A stretch of 64,000 nucleotides of DNA, taken from Anaerocolumna sp047777345 (GTDB lineage: Bacteria; Bacillota; Clostridia; Lachnospirales; Lachnospiraceae). Positions 1 through 8,854 of this stretch are shown here, piece after piece. The translations under genes and the position numbers were made by a program. The notes beneath the pieces are model-generated. The model did no database searches. It was given only the letters and a program-made list of their open reading frames with translations, and had not been told where the DNA came from. The stretch covers positions 1 to 64,000 of the forward strand of contig JBKEEJ010000013.1 of NCBI GenBank assembly GCA_047777345.1, written 5' to 3'. The number at the start of each line of letters is the position of its first letter. The stretch's first letter is position 1.

Positions 1-2
1 TT

Positions 3-281
3 AAATATGAATGTTCTTCAGACGAGACAACTAATTCTTTTGATAAATTTCAATATAAACACAATATGTATACTCTTATCGACGCTGATGGCACAGATGA
101 TATTTTTTCCAGTATTAAGGAATATTAACAGAAAAAGAACAACAAGTATTAAATTTGCTCATAGATGGATATACCCATATAGAAATTGCCCAAATACTAA
201 ATATTACACCTGAATATTCCCCGTCAGATAAAAGCCAGGGCTGGTAAAAAGATTCGTAGCCATCTATGCAGAATGACATAG
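3..281 (+). pseudogene. Broken sigma-70 family / HTH gene remnant
   Basis: No single frame is open, but three consecutive frames splice into one sensible C-terminus. From base 3 a frame reads to a stop at 126-128. A second frame from 125 reads LTEKEQQVLNLLIDGYTHIE and continues through IAQILNI. A third frame from 222 reads RQIKARAGKKIRSHL and stops at 279-281. The acidic tail, LTEKEQQVL opening and IAQ-x-L-N-I helix-turn-helix resemble sigma-70 region 4 of the small sigma-like proteins on conjugative and plasmid elements. At least two frameshifts make it non-functional, and the 5' end lies outside the window. The family assignment is inferred from a short stretch. Confidence 0.5.
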
Positions 282-546
282 TACTCTGTATCCATAGAAG
301 TCCATATTACTGAATTAATATGATATGCACTCATATGGCTGGATATATTTTTATGTCTTCTTTTATTTTTAGCCTTTATACTTCTAATCCTGTTGTTAAT
401 ATATATGTAATTAGTTGAAACTGTATAAACCTTTGAATTCAGAAGGTTTAAAGCATTTCTATGGCGACAAAATTAACTTTAACCATATAATTGACACATT
501 GCAAAAAAGAAAAATTTTTTGAATTGGCAAAATATAAAAAATATAT
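282..546. other. Non-coding gap
   Basis: AT-rich, without an ORF on either strand that has a ribosome site. I see no repeat or strong hairpin. It ends at the promoter of the next gene remnant. Confidence 0.5.
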
Positions 547-576
547 TTGACTTTTATTTTTATCCTTTCCTATAAT
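547..576 (+). promoter_or_regulatory. Sigma-A type promoter
   Basis: TTGACT (547-552) and TATAAT (571-576) are separated by 18 bp. They lie about 30 bp upstream of the AAAGGAG ribosome site and ATG of the small broken gene at 608. Confidence 0.6.
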
Positions 577-607
577 GCCATAAAACTTGGAAAGGAGATG
601 GTGCTTT

Positions 608-895
608 ATGAAGAATAAGCATCTAAAATCAGAAGTGGCTATTTATTAGAAATTGTTGATAAGACTTTTGGTAAAGATTCTGTACAATATCAGAATTTGG
701 ACTATTATTTTGATACTTTAGTAACCGTCTACGAATACAACTATGACAGCGAAAAAGACTTGCTGGGCGAATTAAAAGATTTAATAAATAAACTTTCTGA
801 AAAAATACCAGAATTGACTCCTGAACAGTTTAAAGGAAAAATACCCCAACATAAGCGAAATGATTGATTACCTGGATAAATGGCTAACCGACTAA
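608..895 (+). pseudogene. Small acidic protein gene with two frameshifts
   Basis: A good AAAGGAGATG ribosome site precedes ATG 608, but that frame stops after 13 codons. A second frame (from about 631) carries most of the protein (RSGYLLEIVDKTFGKDSVQY onward, ending ELTPEQFKGK). After about 840 a third frame reads YPNISEMIDYLDKWLTD and stops at 893. Spliced, it would be a roughly 95-residue acidic protein with no domain I recognise. Promoter, ribosome site and terminator are all intact, so this looks like a once-expressed accessory gene that decayed by two small indels. Confidence 0.55.
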
Positions 896-904
896 TTATC
901 TTTC

Positions 905-940
905 AAGGCTTTCCAGTTTTATCGATGGGAAGCCTTTTTT
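905..940 (+). terminator. Intrinsic terminator
   Basis: AAGGCTTTCCA pairs with TGGGAAGCCTT (one mismatch) and runs into six T. It ends the small gene at 608-895. Confidence 0.75.
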
Positions 941-1575
941 CTATAGATTCTTAATAAGATAATGGGTAAGAAAAAACAATATTTTTAATAGATATTATCA
1001 TATTAAACAGTTACGAATTCCAAGCCCCCTATCCCCTTTAACCTATTATCCCCCTACACCTGCTTTTTTAGAATCACTTTTATACCCCTTAACCTTAAAA
1101 CCGTTTCTAATCCTTTTACCTGTTCAAAACCTATGCATTTGCTCCGTTTCTCATGCAAAAAAGATGAATTCTAAATAATTATCTTATCAGTTTTCTATAT
1201 ATGGAAACCATTTCTAAAATCGGTTTTACACTTCTATTACACTCTTGATGAAAAAATTACTTTATATAAAAACAAAATAGAGAAAGAAACTGCAATAAAG
1301 CAATCTCTTCCCTATTTTGCCCGTTTACCAACTACATTTCCCAGAATGCATATTAAATATAGCATATCCTAGAGTTACCTGTAAAGAAGTATATCTTTTA
1401 TTTAATTATCCTCAAACTATAGTTCCTTTTAGTTCCTAACTTTTTATTCCAGTTCTTTTTGGGACTGTGTATTATAGAATGGGAATTAGGAGAAAGGGGC
1501 AAGGAGGAATAAGGCTTAACCTAAGGTAATTTATGCTTATTCAATGTCTCTCCACCTATACTTTTATACAAGAAA
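941..1575. other. Non-coding stretch with one hairpin
   Basis: No supportable gene. It contains C/T-rich tracts (1021-1090) like others in the island. An AT-rich inverted repeat at 1273-1319 (CAAAATAGAGAAAGA against TCTTCCCTATTTTG) could act as a weak bidirectional terminator. Nothing else stands out. Confidence 0.4.
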
Positions 1576-1603
1576 AAGCAGGAAGTCTTAAACTTCACTG
1601 CTT
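1576..1603 (-). terminator. Terminator of the parMR operon
   Basis: AAGCAG+GAAGT pairs with ACTTC+CTGCTT. Read on the minus strand the stem is followed by TTTTTCTTG. It lies just past the restored parR stop (1613). Confidence 0.7.
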
Positions 1604-1612
1604 GTAAAATGG

Positions 1613-1904
1613 TTACAGATTATCAAACATATCAAATACGCTGTCAGGCAGTTCAGGTTGAACGCAACTATCATTCTCTTTTCCCTCGTTTTCTACTGGT
1701 AATTCCTCTACATTCCGCTATCGCTTCTTTCACAGCCTGTTTGACTATTTCCTTATCAAAACCCTTATCCCTTTCTCCTATATAACTTAATACTGCCTTA
1801 ATGACATAATCTGTTTTATATTTCTGCTTTGATAGTATGTTAAATACTTCTAAATCATCTTTCCTATCTAATGAAAAAGATAGATTAATCCTTTTTACAG
1901 CCAT
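1613..1904 (-). pseudogene. parR: ParR-like partition adaptor, frameshifted
   Basis: The first 65 or so residues (MAVKRINLSFSLDRKDDLEV onward) form a small basic ribbon-helix-helix-like protein. It begins 4 bp after the ParM-like gene, the usual parM-parR order. The start frame stops at 1671 with a basic RKRGKRE end. One frame over, the DNA continues as NVEELPVENEGKEND and ends PELPDSVFDMFDNL at 1613, an acidic tail of the kind ParR uses to contact the ParM filament. I infer a single-base shift near 1715 has cut off the ParM-binding tail. ParR is assigned from position and general character, since family sequence identity is always low. Confidence 0.55.
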
Positions 1905-1908
1905 AAAA

Positions 1909-2819
1909 TCACCTTCTTATTTCCTGCTCCAGCAAAATCTTATAGCCCTTAGCATTTGCAAACTGGTCAAGGTTTTCAATATACCTTATCTTATCCGATG
2001 ATTCTATATATTTTCTTAACATCATACCCCCGCCACCAACAATTATTGTTGGGTTTCTGAATTCAAAACCGTATTCTAAAATCTTTGTCAGCAAGTTTTC
2101 TACATATTCCTTTGCTTTTATTTCTATCATTTTATTTATATCTGCATCAAACAAAACTGGCTGCTTACCTAAAATAATATCCTGTATTTGCTTTTCTGTC
2201 AGATTAATATTTATTTTTAATAATTCCTGTTGTATGGATGCAAACAATGTGATTGTGCCGTTCGGCAGTGAATAGCAGGTTGCAGTGTTAATTATCCCGT
2301 TTTCCACTATGAAAAAGTCCGTAGTATATCCGCCAATATCAATTATATTTGCCACCGATACATCCTTATAATCTCTGTAAATGTTAATAAATGCTGCATA
2401 ACTTTGAGGATACACCCTGCAGTCAATAATATTAATATTATAGTCGTTTCCATTAAAAGCAAACGTAATATTGTTTCTTATAAAGTATTCCCTGAATTTA
2501 TGTTTCATTTTACCGTAGTGAATGATAGGAAGCCCCACACCTAAAAATACATCTGCTTTCTGTTCTATTCCTGCCTTGTTAATTGCATCTGCTATTGCAG
2601 CCAAAGATATTATAAAAGCATCCTGAGTCTGAGTCTTATCTAATTGAACGCTCGACCTGTTGTTTCCTATGCTGTAATAAATACCTTGATAAATAAGCAG
2701 ATTTTGTTTTGTAATAGGCTCTACATCAGATTTTGTAAAGCCCGACTGACAACTAAAACCCTCACTACTTTTGGTATAAGCATTTCCATTGTCTAATCCT
2801 AAGATAATTTTATTCTCAT
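1909..2819 (-). pseudogene. parM: ParM/StbA-family actin-like ATPase, start frameshifted
   Basis: Plasmid-segregating actin homologue. The phosphate-1 loop reads ILGLDNGNAYTKS, phosphate-2 reads DIGGYTTDFFIVENG and the adenosine motif reads IVGGGGMMLRKY, all in the right order over about 303 codons (ParM is about 320). The frame is open from 2817 to 1909, but it has no start codon. The ATG with a correctly placed GGAGG (2817-2819) is one base out of register and would stop after six codons. The ATG at 2604 is internal and would lose the first ATP motif. So either a one-base indel killed initiation or a non-canonical start is used. It is followed 4 bp later by the parR-like gene. Confidence 0.7.
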
Positions 2820-2864
2820 AAAAATTCCTCCATTTCTTTGATAAATTTAAGTTCGTTATAGTTC

Positions 2865-2894
2865 TTTATATTTAATCACTTTTTATAATTTCAA
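2865..2894 (-). promoter_or_regulatory. Candidate parM promoter
   Basis: On the minus strand TTGAAA (2894-2889), 18 bp, TATAAA (2870-2865). Start of transcription would fall about 40 bp before the GGAGG ribosome site. Confidence 0.4.
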
Positions 2895-2910
2895 GTATTT
2901 TTCAGATTTC

Positions 2911-2945
2911 AAAAAAATTGCTTACCTATCAAATTAGGTAAGCAA
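2911..2945 (-). terminator. Strong leftward terminator upstream of parM
   Basis: A perfect 11-bp inverted repeat (TTGCTTACCTA / TAGGTAAGCAA, 6-nt loop, 2918-2945) is followed on the minus strand by seven T. It sits upstream of the parM promoter, so it would block read-through into parMR. No minus-strand gene lies directly upstream today. Confidence 0.7.
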
Positions 2946-2963
2946 ACAAATTTATTGTAACGG

Positions 2964-2998
2964 AGGTATTTGATTATAATTTAGTAAAATACCTTTTT
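2964..2998 (+). terminator. AT-rich rightward hairpin with T-run
   Basis: AGGTATTT (2964-2971) pairs with AAATACCT (2987-2994), followed by TTTTTATT. It is a weak rightward terminator with no obvious gene ahead of it. Confidence 0.4.
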
Positions 2999-3288
2999 AT
3001 TAATGGGCGATTATTTTATATAAAATTACTAAATACATTTTCAAGTGTTTTTATCATCTTTTCCCTAAATCCTTTTCCTCTCCTCTTTACCCTCCCATAT
3101 ATAATTATGTATTTAGTCAATTCCCTCAAAGCCTTAATATTACAATGCTTAAATACATTTTTAATGCCAAAAATCATGTTAGGATATTAGTTCTAAGGTG
3201 AAAGGGCTATGGATTAATTATGCGTTATTTATTTCCTTAGCCCTTTTGCCCTTCAGTAATTACTTTATAAAAACTTTTCTATCAAAAT

Positions 3289-3316
3289 TTGACTTATCCC
3301 TAATGCTTTGTATAAT
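3289..3316 (+). promoter_or_regulatory. Promoter of the S23-type gene
   Basis: TTGACT (3289-3294), 16 bp, TATAAT (3311-3316), about 30 bp before ATG 3348. Confidence 0.65.
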
Positions 3317-3347
3317 GTAAAAAATCAAATTTGAAAGGATGAATTAT

Positions 3348-3752
3348 ATGTCTGAAAATCTACTTATAAAGGATTTTAAAACTCTCAAAGTTTGGCAAAA
3401 GGCAAATGCTTTTGAGCAGGAGATAGGTATATTGGCAAAAGGATTTCCGGCATATGAGCAATATAGACTCACAGACCAGTTGGTAAGGGCTTCTCGAAGT
3501 ATAGGTGCAAATATCGCAGAAGGAAATACCCAATTATTCATAAGAAGAGAACTATTCCATGCAAATGCTGCGTTAGGTAGCGCAGGAGAAGTTAGAAACC
3601 ATCTTCTTTCTGCCTATCAGAATGGTTATTTACATAAGGAGAAGTATGATTCTTTAGATGCAAAAGTAGTTGAGATTATCAAAATGCTGCATGGTTATAT
3701 AAAAAGGCTTAAACTAGAGATAAAGAATGATTCAGATTTCAGTGACTTCTAA
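3348..3752 (+). CDS. Four helix bundle protein (23S rRNA IVP / S23 family)
   Basis: 134 residues, all helical. The family signature is clear: LKVWQKANAFEQEI near the start, RASRSIGANIAEGN around residue 60 and ELFHANAALGSAGEVRNHLL after it. Members are encoded in intervening sequences of 23S rRNA, occur as accessory (Avd-like) proteins of diversity-generating retroelements, or stand alone as here. Their molecular role as solo genes is unknown. I chose ATG 3348 over 3339 because AAAGGA at 3332-3337 is correctly spaced only for 3348. It has its own promoter and terminator. It is one of the few island genes without a frameshift. Confidence 0.85.
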   Translation: MSENLLIKDFKTLKVWQKANAFEQEIGILAKGFPAYEQYRLTDQLVRASRSIGANIAEGNTQLFIRRELFHANAALGSAGEVRNHLLSAYQNGYLHKEKYDSLDAKVVEIIKMLHGYIKRLKLEIKNDSDFSDF

Positions 3753-3764
3753 TTATGCTATAAC

Positions 3765-3806
3765 AAGGGTTAAGGGGTACTTCCCTTTTAACCTTAATCC
3801 TTTTTT
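3765..3806 (+). terminator. Terminator of the S23-type gene
   Basis: AAGGGTTAAGGGG pairs imperfectly with CCCTTTTAACCTT, then TTTTTT at 3801-3806. Confidence 0.6.
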
Positions 3807-4023
3807 GTTTTGTACCTTCTCCTAGCACACTTATACGCATTTTTTAGCCTCGCAGGTATAGATATTATTGTAATAGAACAACATTTATCATCTCTTAAAA
3901 ACTCCTTCCTAAAATTAAATTTTTAATATACTACTAGAACGTATAAATTACTACTATAATTGCACTGAATTATTTGATACATTTTAATACTTAATCTTAT
4001 ATACAAAAATATAAGTCTTCCTT

Positions 4024-4569
4024 CTATTGTTCATTTATAAGTTCTTTCAATATTGCTTTAGACTCCTGCGGAAGTATTTTAACAAAGTGTTTCAGGCCAA
4101 TATTATATATAAGGGCAATTATCATATTTTCCCGTTCTCTTAAGTCTGCCAGTGCTTGTCCGTCAAAAAGTTCTAATTTGCTTTTCATAAGGCGTATACT
4201 GTGCCCATTGTTCACAAGTAAGCCTCTGCGGTTCTGCCAGTGGTACCAGTTCTTCTTTATCTTCTTCTGGCTCAAAATACTCAAGTGCATTTTCTACCCA
4301 TTTTATAAAGTCCTTATCTTCCGGAATTTTACCGTCATTTTTCGCTATTTGCTGATTTACGGTGTCTTCTGATATTTTTCTGATATCTTCTTTACCATCA
4401 AAAAGTCTCAAAACAGCACTTTCAGGCAACTCAATAATTTTAGAAACTTGTTTTACACTAAAACCCATTCCTTTTAGTCTCTTTACAATTTGCAGTGCGC
4501 AAGACATTTCTGCTATTAATTTGCTTTCTTTAAATGTTCTTGCAATATATTGTCAAAAGTGCCCTCCAT
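4024..4569 (-). pseudogene. Unknown protein gene broken by two frameshifts
   Basis: Three overlapping minus-strand frames join into one roughly 180-residue protein. ATG 4569, with AAGGA just ahead, begins MEGTFDNILQE. The next frame continues as FKESKLIAEMSCALQIVKRL (from about 4535). A third frame, from about 4195, gives KSKLELFDGQALADLRERE and ends KAILKELINEQ at 4024. The middle part contains a helix-turn-helix-like VKQVSKIIELPESAVLRL, a pattern also seen at the ends of Rpn/PD-(D/E)XK transposase-nuclease proteins, but I do not recognise the family with confidence. Confidence 0.5.
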
Positions 4570-4695
4570 ATTTCCTTACCCCCCTTTTTTACATGATTTT
4601 GCTCATCTTTTCTCTTATATTGTTTTGCTCATAATTAAACTCAAGTCTTTTTCTTACCAGAGGTTAAATCATTAAAAAATATAGAATTCAAAATT

Positions 4696-4857
4696 TTACT
4701 TTGCTAATTCGCTAAGTGCCTCTTTGTTCTCATATATGATACAATCCATGAGGACTTCTATTTCTTCCTGTTCTTTTGTTTCTGTACTTTTAATAGAATC
4801 CTTTACTTCTTTTTTGTTTTCTTCAGTCAATTTTTTTAAAATCCTTTTATTTTTCAT
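4696..4857 (-). CDS. Small charged protein, 53 aa
   Basis: GGAGG 8 nt upstream supports ATG 4857 (MKNKRILKKLTEENKK) rather than the longer reading from 4917. It is very rich in Lys and Glu, probably one or two amphipathic helices. I know no family. The upstream gene on the same strand ends beyond IS1, so it appears monocistronic. Confidence 0.5.
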   Translation of the reverse strand: MKNKRILKKLTEENKKEVKDSIKSTETKEQEEIEVLMDCIIYENKEALSELAK

Positions 4858-5130
4858 AATTATATCCTCCATTTGCTTTTTTGCTTTGTTATTATATTCC
4901 CTCTTATACTTTAACAATTAATTATGTATTTCTATCAGAAGGAAATAATTATTTTATATTTTCCCTTTCTTTCTAACAATATTTAGCGGTGTATTATACG
5001 ATATCTATTGATAATATCAAAATCTTTGCCATATTCCCCCTATTCACTTATATCTGGGTACAGCGAAACTGATTATCTTCTCCAATATTCTCTATCAATT
5101 AATATGCTTATCTCCGCCTGCTTTTTTAAC

Positions 5131-5546
5131 CTAATATTCACCGCCTTCTAAATAAACTAAAAAAGGGTATAATTTTATTAACTTAAATGTAAGTTTATCT
5201 TCTGCATTATTAAGCATAAAGTTTATTGTTTCAATTTTAAACGGTGTATAGCCATCATTTGATTTAGGATTCTTATTTATTATATAAACTGACTTTTGCT
5301 GTGTACTTCGATTACCTTTGTGCTTCTTAATTAAATCTAACTGAACTAAATTGTTCATGAATCGATAAAATGCGGCTTTGCTAACATTAGCAAATTTAAT
5401 AATCTCATCAATTTCCCACTTTTCTTTTCGAGTCAAATGTTCTTGTAATATTATAGAAAAATACAGTTTCACAGCCCCATAACTTAGTGAAGCAATATAT
5501 GAAAAAAACTGATTGGGGATTAAAATCTTTCACTAGCATGGATTTG
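5131..5546 (-). pseudogene. Winged-helix protein gene, 5' end removed by IS
   Basis: The intact 3' part encodes about 113 residues with a MarR/phage-type helix-turn-helix (EIIKFANVSKAAFYRFMNNL) followed by a basic wing (IKKHKGNRSTQQKS) and a C-terminal helical region. Upstream, VKDFNPQSVF in one frame and FSYIASLSYGAVKLYF in another join across a run of seven A/T (5502-5508), so there is also a homopolymer frameshift. The coding sequence is cut at the edge of the insertion sequence at 5547. It may be a replication- or phage-related DNA-binding protein, but only the fold is supportable. Confidence 0.5.
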
Positions 5547-5591
5547 TGTCAATAAGGTAGACACAAAAAGTTTAACTTTTGTTTTCTACCA

Positions 5592-6484
5592 TCAGGCAGC
5601 TTCATGAGCAGCCTGTGGTGTTTTGTAATTTATTGCACTATGAATCCTTTTTCTGTTATACCAGGATTCTATATATTCAAACACTGCTTTACGTGCAGTA
5701 TTGAAATCATAGTATTTATGGTGATTGACTTCTTCCTTTTTTAGTATAGAATGAAAGGATTCAATGCAGGCATTATCATATGGATTTCCCTTTCTACTAA
5801 AGGAATGAATCATATGTTTTGTTGCAAGGTAGTTTTCAAATTTCTGACTTGTATATTGACTACCTAAATCACTATGCAGAATTATGCCTTCTGTTTTTTT
5901 AACGTTTAAACAGGCGTTTTCAACAGCTTTAATTGCTAGTTCAGCTGTCATGGAAGTATGATACGCATAACCAATGATTTTCTTACTGTAAAGGTCCATG
6001 ACGGATGCAAGATATGTCCAGCCATCTTTTATTGTGTAGATATAGGTTATATCAGTACACCATTTTTGATTAATACTAGTAGTACTAAAATCACGGTCCA
6101 AGATATTTTCTCTTTCCTCCGGACTTGATTTTTCTGAATGATAACGAAACTTCTTTACAACTATAGATTGAATACCCATATCTTTCATGTAGCGTTGGAC
6201 ACGTTTTAGGCTAATTATTTCACCTTTTATCCGTTAAAAGACGATGAATTTTAGGAGCACCATAACGAGATTTGCTTTCAACCCAAATCTTTTTAATTAC
6301 AGCTTTTAACCTTTCCGCTTCTTGCTGGCGTTTTGAAGGTACTCGAATTAAAGCCTTATAATAAGTACTTCTAGGAAATTTTAAGGCTTTGCATATAAGT
6401 TTTACGGTATATATTGATTTATATTTTTCGATGAAGGTAACGATTTCTTCTATCGTTTTCTTGCGAATATGGCGGTAGCTTTTT
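5592..6484 (-). pseudogene. IS150-type transposase OrfB, frameshifted
   Basis: DDE integrase. The C-terminal 198 residues are open and contain DITYIYTIKDGWTYLASVMD, HSDLGSQYTS and the catalytic-Glu motif ACIESFHSILKKEE. The N-terminal helix-turn-helix half (TVKLICKALKFPRSTYY) is in another frame up to about 6235. There, LLTDKR runs into a stop, while GEIISLKRVQRYMKD resumes one base over. The copy cannot make full-length transposase. Confidence 0.85.
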
Positions 6485-6733
6485 TTAATATTTCATTCTC
6501 ATTTCAAGTTCAGCAATACGCTTTTTCATTTTTTCGAAATCTTTAGAAGTCATTTCTTCCTTTTCGGATATTTTGACTGGAGAAAGTTCTTTGATCCACT
6601 TATAAATCGTTACATTAGAAACACCATACTCACGATTCAGGTGACTGACTGTGCTACCTGAATTATATAAATCTACTATCTGTTGTTTGAATTCTTCCGA
6701 ATAACGGGTACCGTTCTGGACATTGTTTAACAC
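6485..6733 (-). pseudogene. IS150-type OrfA, 3' frameshifted
   Basis: Helix-turn-helix protein of 82 codons (YSEEFKQQIVDLYNSGSTVS). It is 10-15 residues shorter than the intact copy because the end reads RIAELEMRMKY instead of the ENEILKKATAIF found one frame over. The element's A-rich slippery run is still present just downstream. Confidence 0.75.
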
Positions 6734-6793
6734 ACCTTTCTTATAAATATTTTAACGTGTTAAACTTTCCGTGTCCACACTTATATACTAACA

Positions 6794-7592
6794 TCATCCT
6801 ATAATCTTCTGGTTTTTCGAATGTGTGTGGCTCATATGTTTTTCTAAATAAATGTGGAATGCCCATATTTTCACACATTTTATTTATAATTATCATTTCA
6901 TCGAGAATAGCATCACAAATTGACACTTCATCTACCCATTCCCCTAAGATTAAGTTCTTATAAAAACCATCATTTATAAAATAATCTTGTTGATTCTCTA
7001 AATAATTTGCTTTCCATTTAAGTTGTGCATTAAGTGAAAGTTCTGCTAAATCTCCCAGAAAAACCCCAACTACCCTTTCTTCATATAATTTCTCTTTATG
7101 ATAACCTAAACCAAAATCCTTTATATATTCACTTTCTAAATTCTCATCATAAAATTCGTCAGAAACAACAATACTTCCTCTATAATCATACCAAAATACT
7201 TTATATCTTGGGTCTTGAAAATATGTTTCTAATATTTCTATTTTAAAAAATACTATTTTCAATTGTCCTTGCCCTTCCAAAAGCATTTTAGTAAAAGGTT
7301 TTTCACTATTGAGATTTAATTCTTTTAAATACTTTTCTGTTGGATATAAAACAACTGAATCTCCATTATTAATAACTTCTTTTTTCTGTTCTTCTTTATC
7401 GATATTTAGTCTAAAGGCTTTTATATGAGGGTTTATTACAAATGCTGAAGATAATACCTCTACTTTACCTTCATCAATTAACTGACAAATCAAATCAGTA
7501 TAGTTTTTATCAAAATAATATAATGGCAATCCGTTAAAATCTCCTGAATTTAAATAATAATCTGTAATAATCTTAAGAATTTTTTCCTTCAC
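6794..7592 (-). pseudogene. Unknown soluble protein, 3' end cut by IS
   Basis: 266 host codons (MKEKILKIITDYYLNSGDFN onward to EKPEDYRM), then 17 codons read into the IS terminus before a stop at 6741. The protein looks globular and acidic with conserved-looking segments VVGVFLGDLAELSLNAQLKW and MCENMGIPHLFRKTYE. There are no membrane segments and no motif I can name. The natural C-terminus is missing. AAAAGAGGTAGATTTTG before the ATG gives a fair ribosome site. I recall similar accessory-island proteins but would not assign a function. Confidence 0.5.
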
Positions 7593-8104
7593 AAAATCTA
7601 CCTCTTTTCTTTATTTATATATATTTTTATTTTAACACATAACTTTGCTAACAAAATTTATTTAACCATTTATAGAATGTAAAAGGTGCTACTCATTAAA
7701 TCACTTAATATATCTAGTGTTTCTTAAAAAATTACTTTCATATGTTTAGATTAACTCATCCTGCTTCTGCAAATTTCATAATGTTATCTTTTCCCCTGTT
7801 TACTTAATTCTTCAATTCCCCACCTAATCTTTGATTTGTTATATAGAATTCTTCCAGACTTGCTAATTCTGACTATACATACCTTTGTAAATTGAAGTAT
7901 AATTTCCCTTTAGCAATCATCTGCTAATACCGAATTTACATACAATAGTTGTCTATGTTATGCGTTTAGGTCTATCCCTTTTTAATCTTCATTATTTGTT
8001 TCTTAAGAAATATGAATTTCTCCTTATCAGGTTAATCAGCAATAAAGATATCTTTCTCAATGCTACCTTAACCCCCTTCTTCTTTTCCCCTTAATCCTGC
8101 CTTC
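7593..8104. other. Non-coding stretch left of the Tn7-like end
   Basis: AT-rich with C/T-rich tracts near 8065-8100. No ORF with a ribosome site and no repeats of the kind that begin at 8105. Confidence 0.4.
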
Positions 8105-8760
8105 TGTGTAAACATCAAATAAACTCGTTCCAAAGCAAATAAAGTCGTTCCATTGGAACAGGTGCAAGGAGCAAGTTTTAAAGGACGAGAATAGCCACCT
8201 TTTTAATAAATGAATCCTTTATAATCCACTTATCATGCAGGTTTTTTATTATTTCCCCATTCTCCCCTATATCCCTTTTCCCTTACCCCTTCTCTCTAAA
8301 AAAGGAACATCTCTATTTTCATCCATTTTATCCATCCATCAACCATGCGGGTTTGCGGACTTGGCCAGGGAATGAGTTTATTTTATAATCACACAGATAG
8401 GATTAAGTTTTTAAGGGATAAGGTTCAAGTTTTGTGATGAAAACAGCCCAAGTCGTTCCAAAATGAAAATATTGTTGTTCCAAAAAGTAAATAAAGTCGT
8501 TCCTTAACCACATAGTGCTGTAAGCCTTGAAATATAAAGGTTCAAGGGTATATATGATGTCATGAATTCAAGACTGCAGGCTGTAAAAAGACAGAAAAAT
8601 ACGTTTTAATATGCTTTATGTTAACAACATGGAACGACTTTATCATATATGCTTAATTTTTTACGCTATTTTCTTATCGTTTTGTTTTTTGAATCAAAAC
8701 AACTCATAAGTCGTTCCAAAATGAAAATAAAGTCGTTCTTAGAAAGGCTGTATTTAAGAA
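8105..8760 (+). repeat. Left-end repeat array (candidate TnsB sites)
   Basis: At least seven copies of a motif close to ATAAAGTCGTTCC. They begin near 8118, 8138, 8450, 8468, 8488, 8631 (inverted) and 8708-8736. The pair at 8708-8741 is separated by AAAATGAAA, giving AAAATGAAAATAAAGTC. That 17-mer recurs exactly (reverse complement) in the right array at 13484-13500. Confidence 0.6.
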
Positions 8761-8784
8761 TAGTGTTGATGTCGCAGTAACTTT

Positions 8785-8812
8785 TTAAGGGAACCATACT
8801 CGGCTCCCTTAA
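8785..8812. terminator. Hairpin terminator downstream of the DUF3784-like gene
   Basis: TTAAGGGA-CC pairs with GG-TCCCTTAA. T-rich DNA flanks both sides, so it could stop transcription in either direction. It follows the minus-strand gene ending at 8855. Confidence 0.5.
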
Positions 8813-8854
8813 TTATATTTTAAGAACAACGTGAATTACCATTTGCAATTTTAA

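Larger units (their letters stand above)
2820..3288. other. Upstream region of parMR, possible centromere (parC)
   Basis: No gene. In ParMRC systems the centromere lies just upstream of parM, so this is the expected place. It holds the parM promoter and two strong hairpins (listed separately), but I could not find the regular set of 10-12 bp direct repeats that would prove a parC. Confidence 0.3.
5547..6793 (-). mobile_element. IS3-family (IS150-type) element, defective copy
   Basis: The imperfect terminal repeats are GGTAGACACAAAAAGTTTAAC at the low end and GTGTGGACACGGAAAGTTTAAC at the high end. They match the ends of the second copy at 10465-11748. The element is about 1.25 kb with orfA and orfB on the minus strand. 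Both genes carry frameshifts. I could not identify a clean target duplication, and flanking genes on both sides are truncated, so its insertion may have been followed by a deletion. Confidence 0.8.

Noticed and set aside
7..213. 68-residue protein on the plus strand
   Set aside because: It crosses the sigma remnant in the wrong frame, has no ribosome site, and sensible protein lies in the other frames.
3348..3752. Accessory gene of a diversity-generating retroelement
   Set aside because: No reverse transcriptase, template repeat or variable repeat was found nearby; only the four-helix-bundle gene is present.
5530..5560. Target-site duplication of the defective IS copy
   Set aside because: Flanking triplets (ATT and ATC, or TTG and TCA) do not match at any reasonable end assignment.
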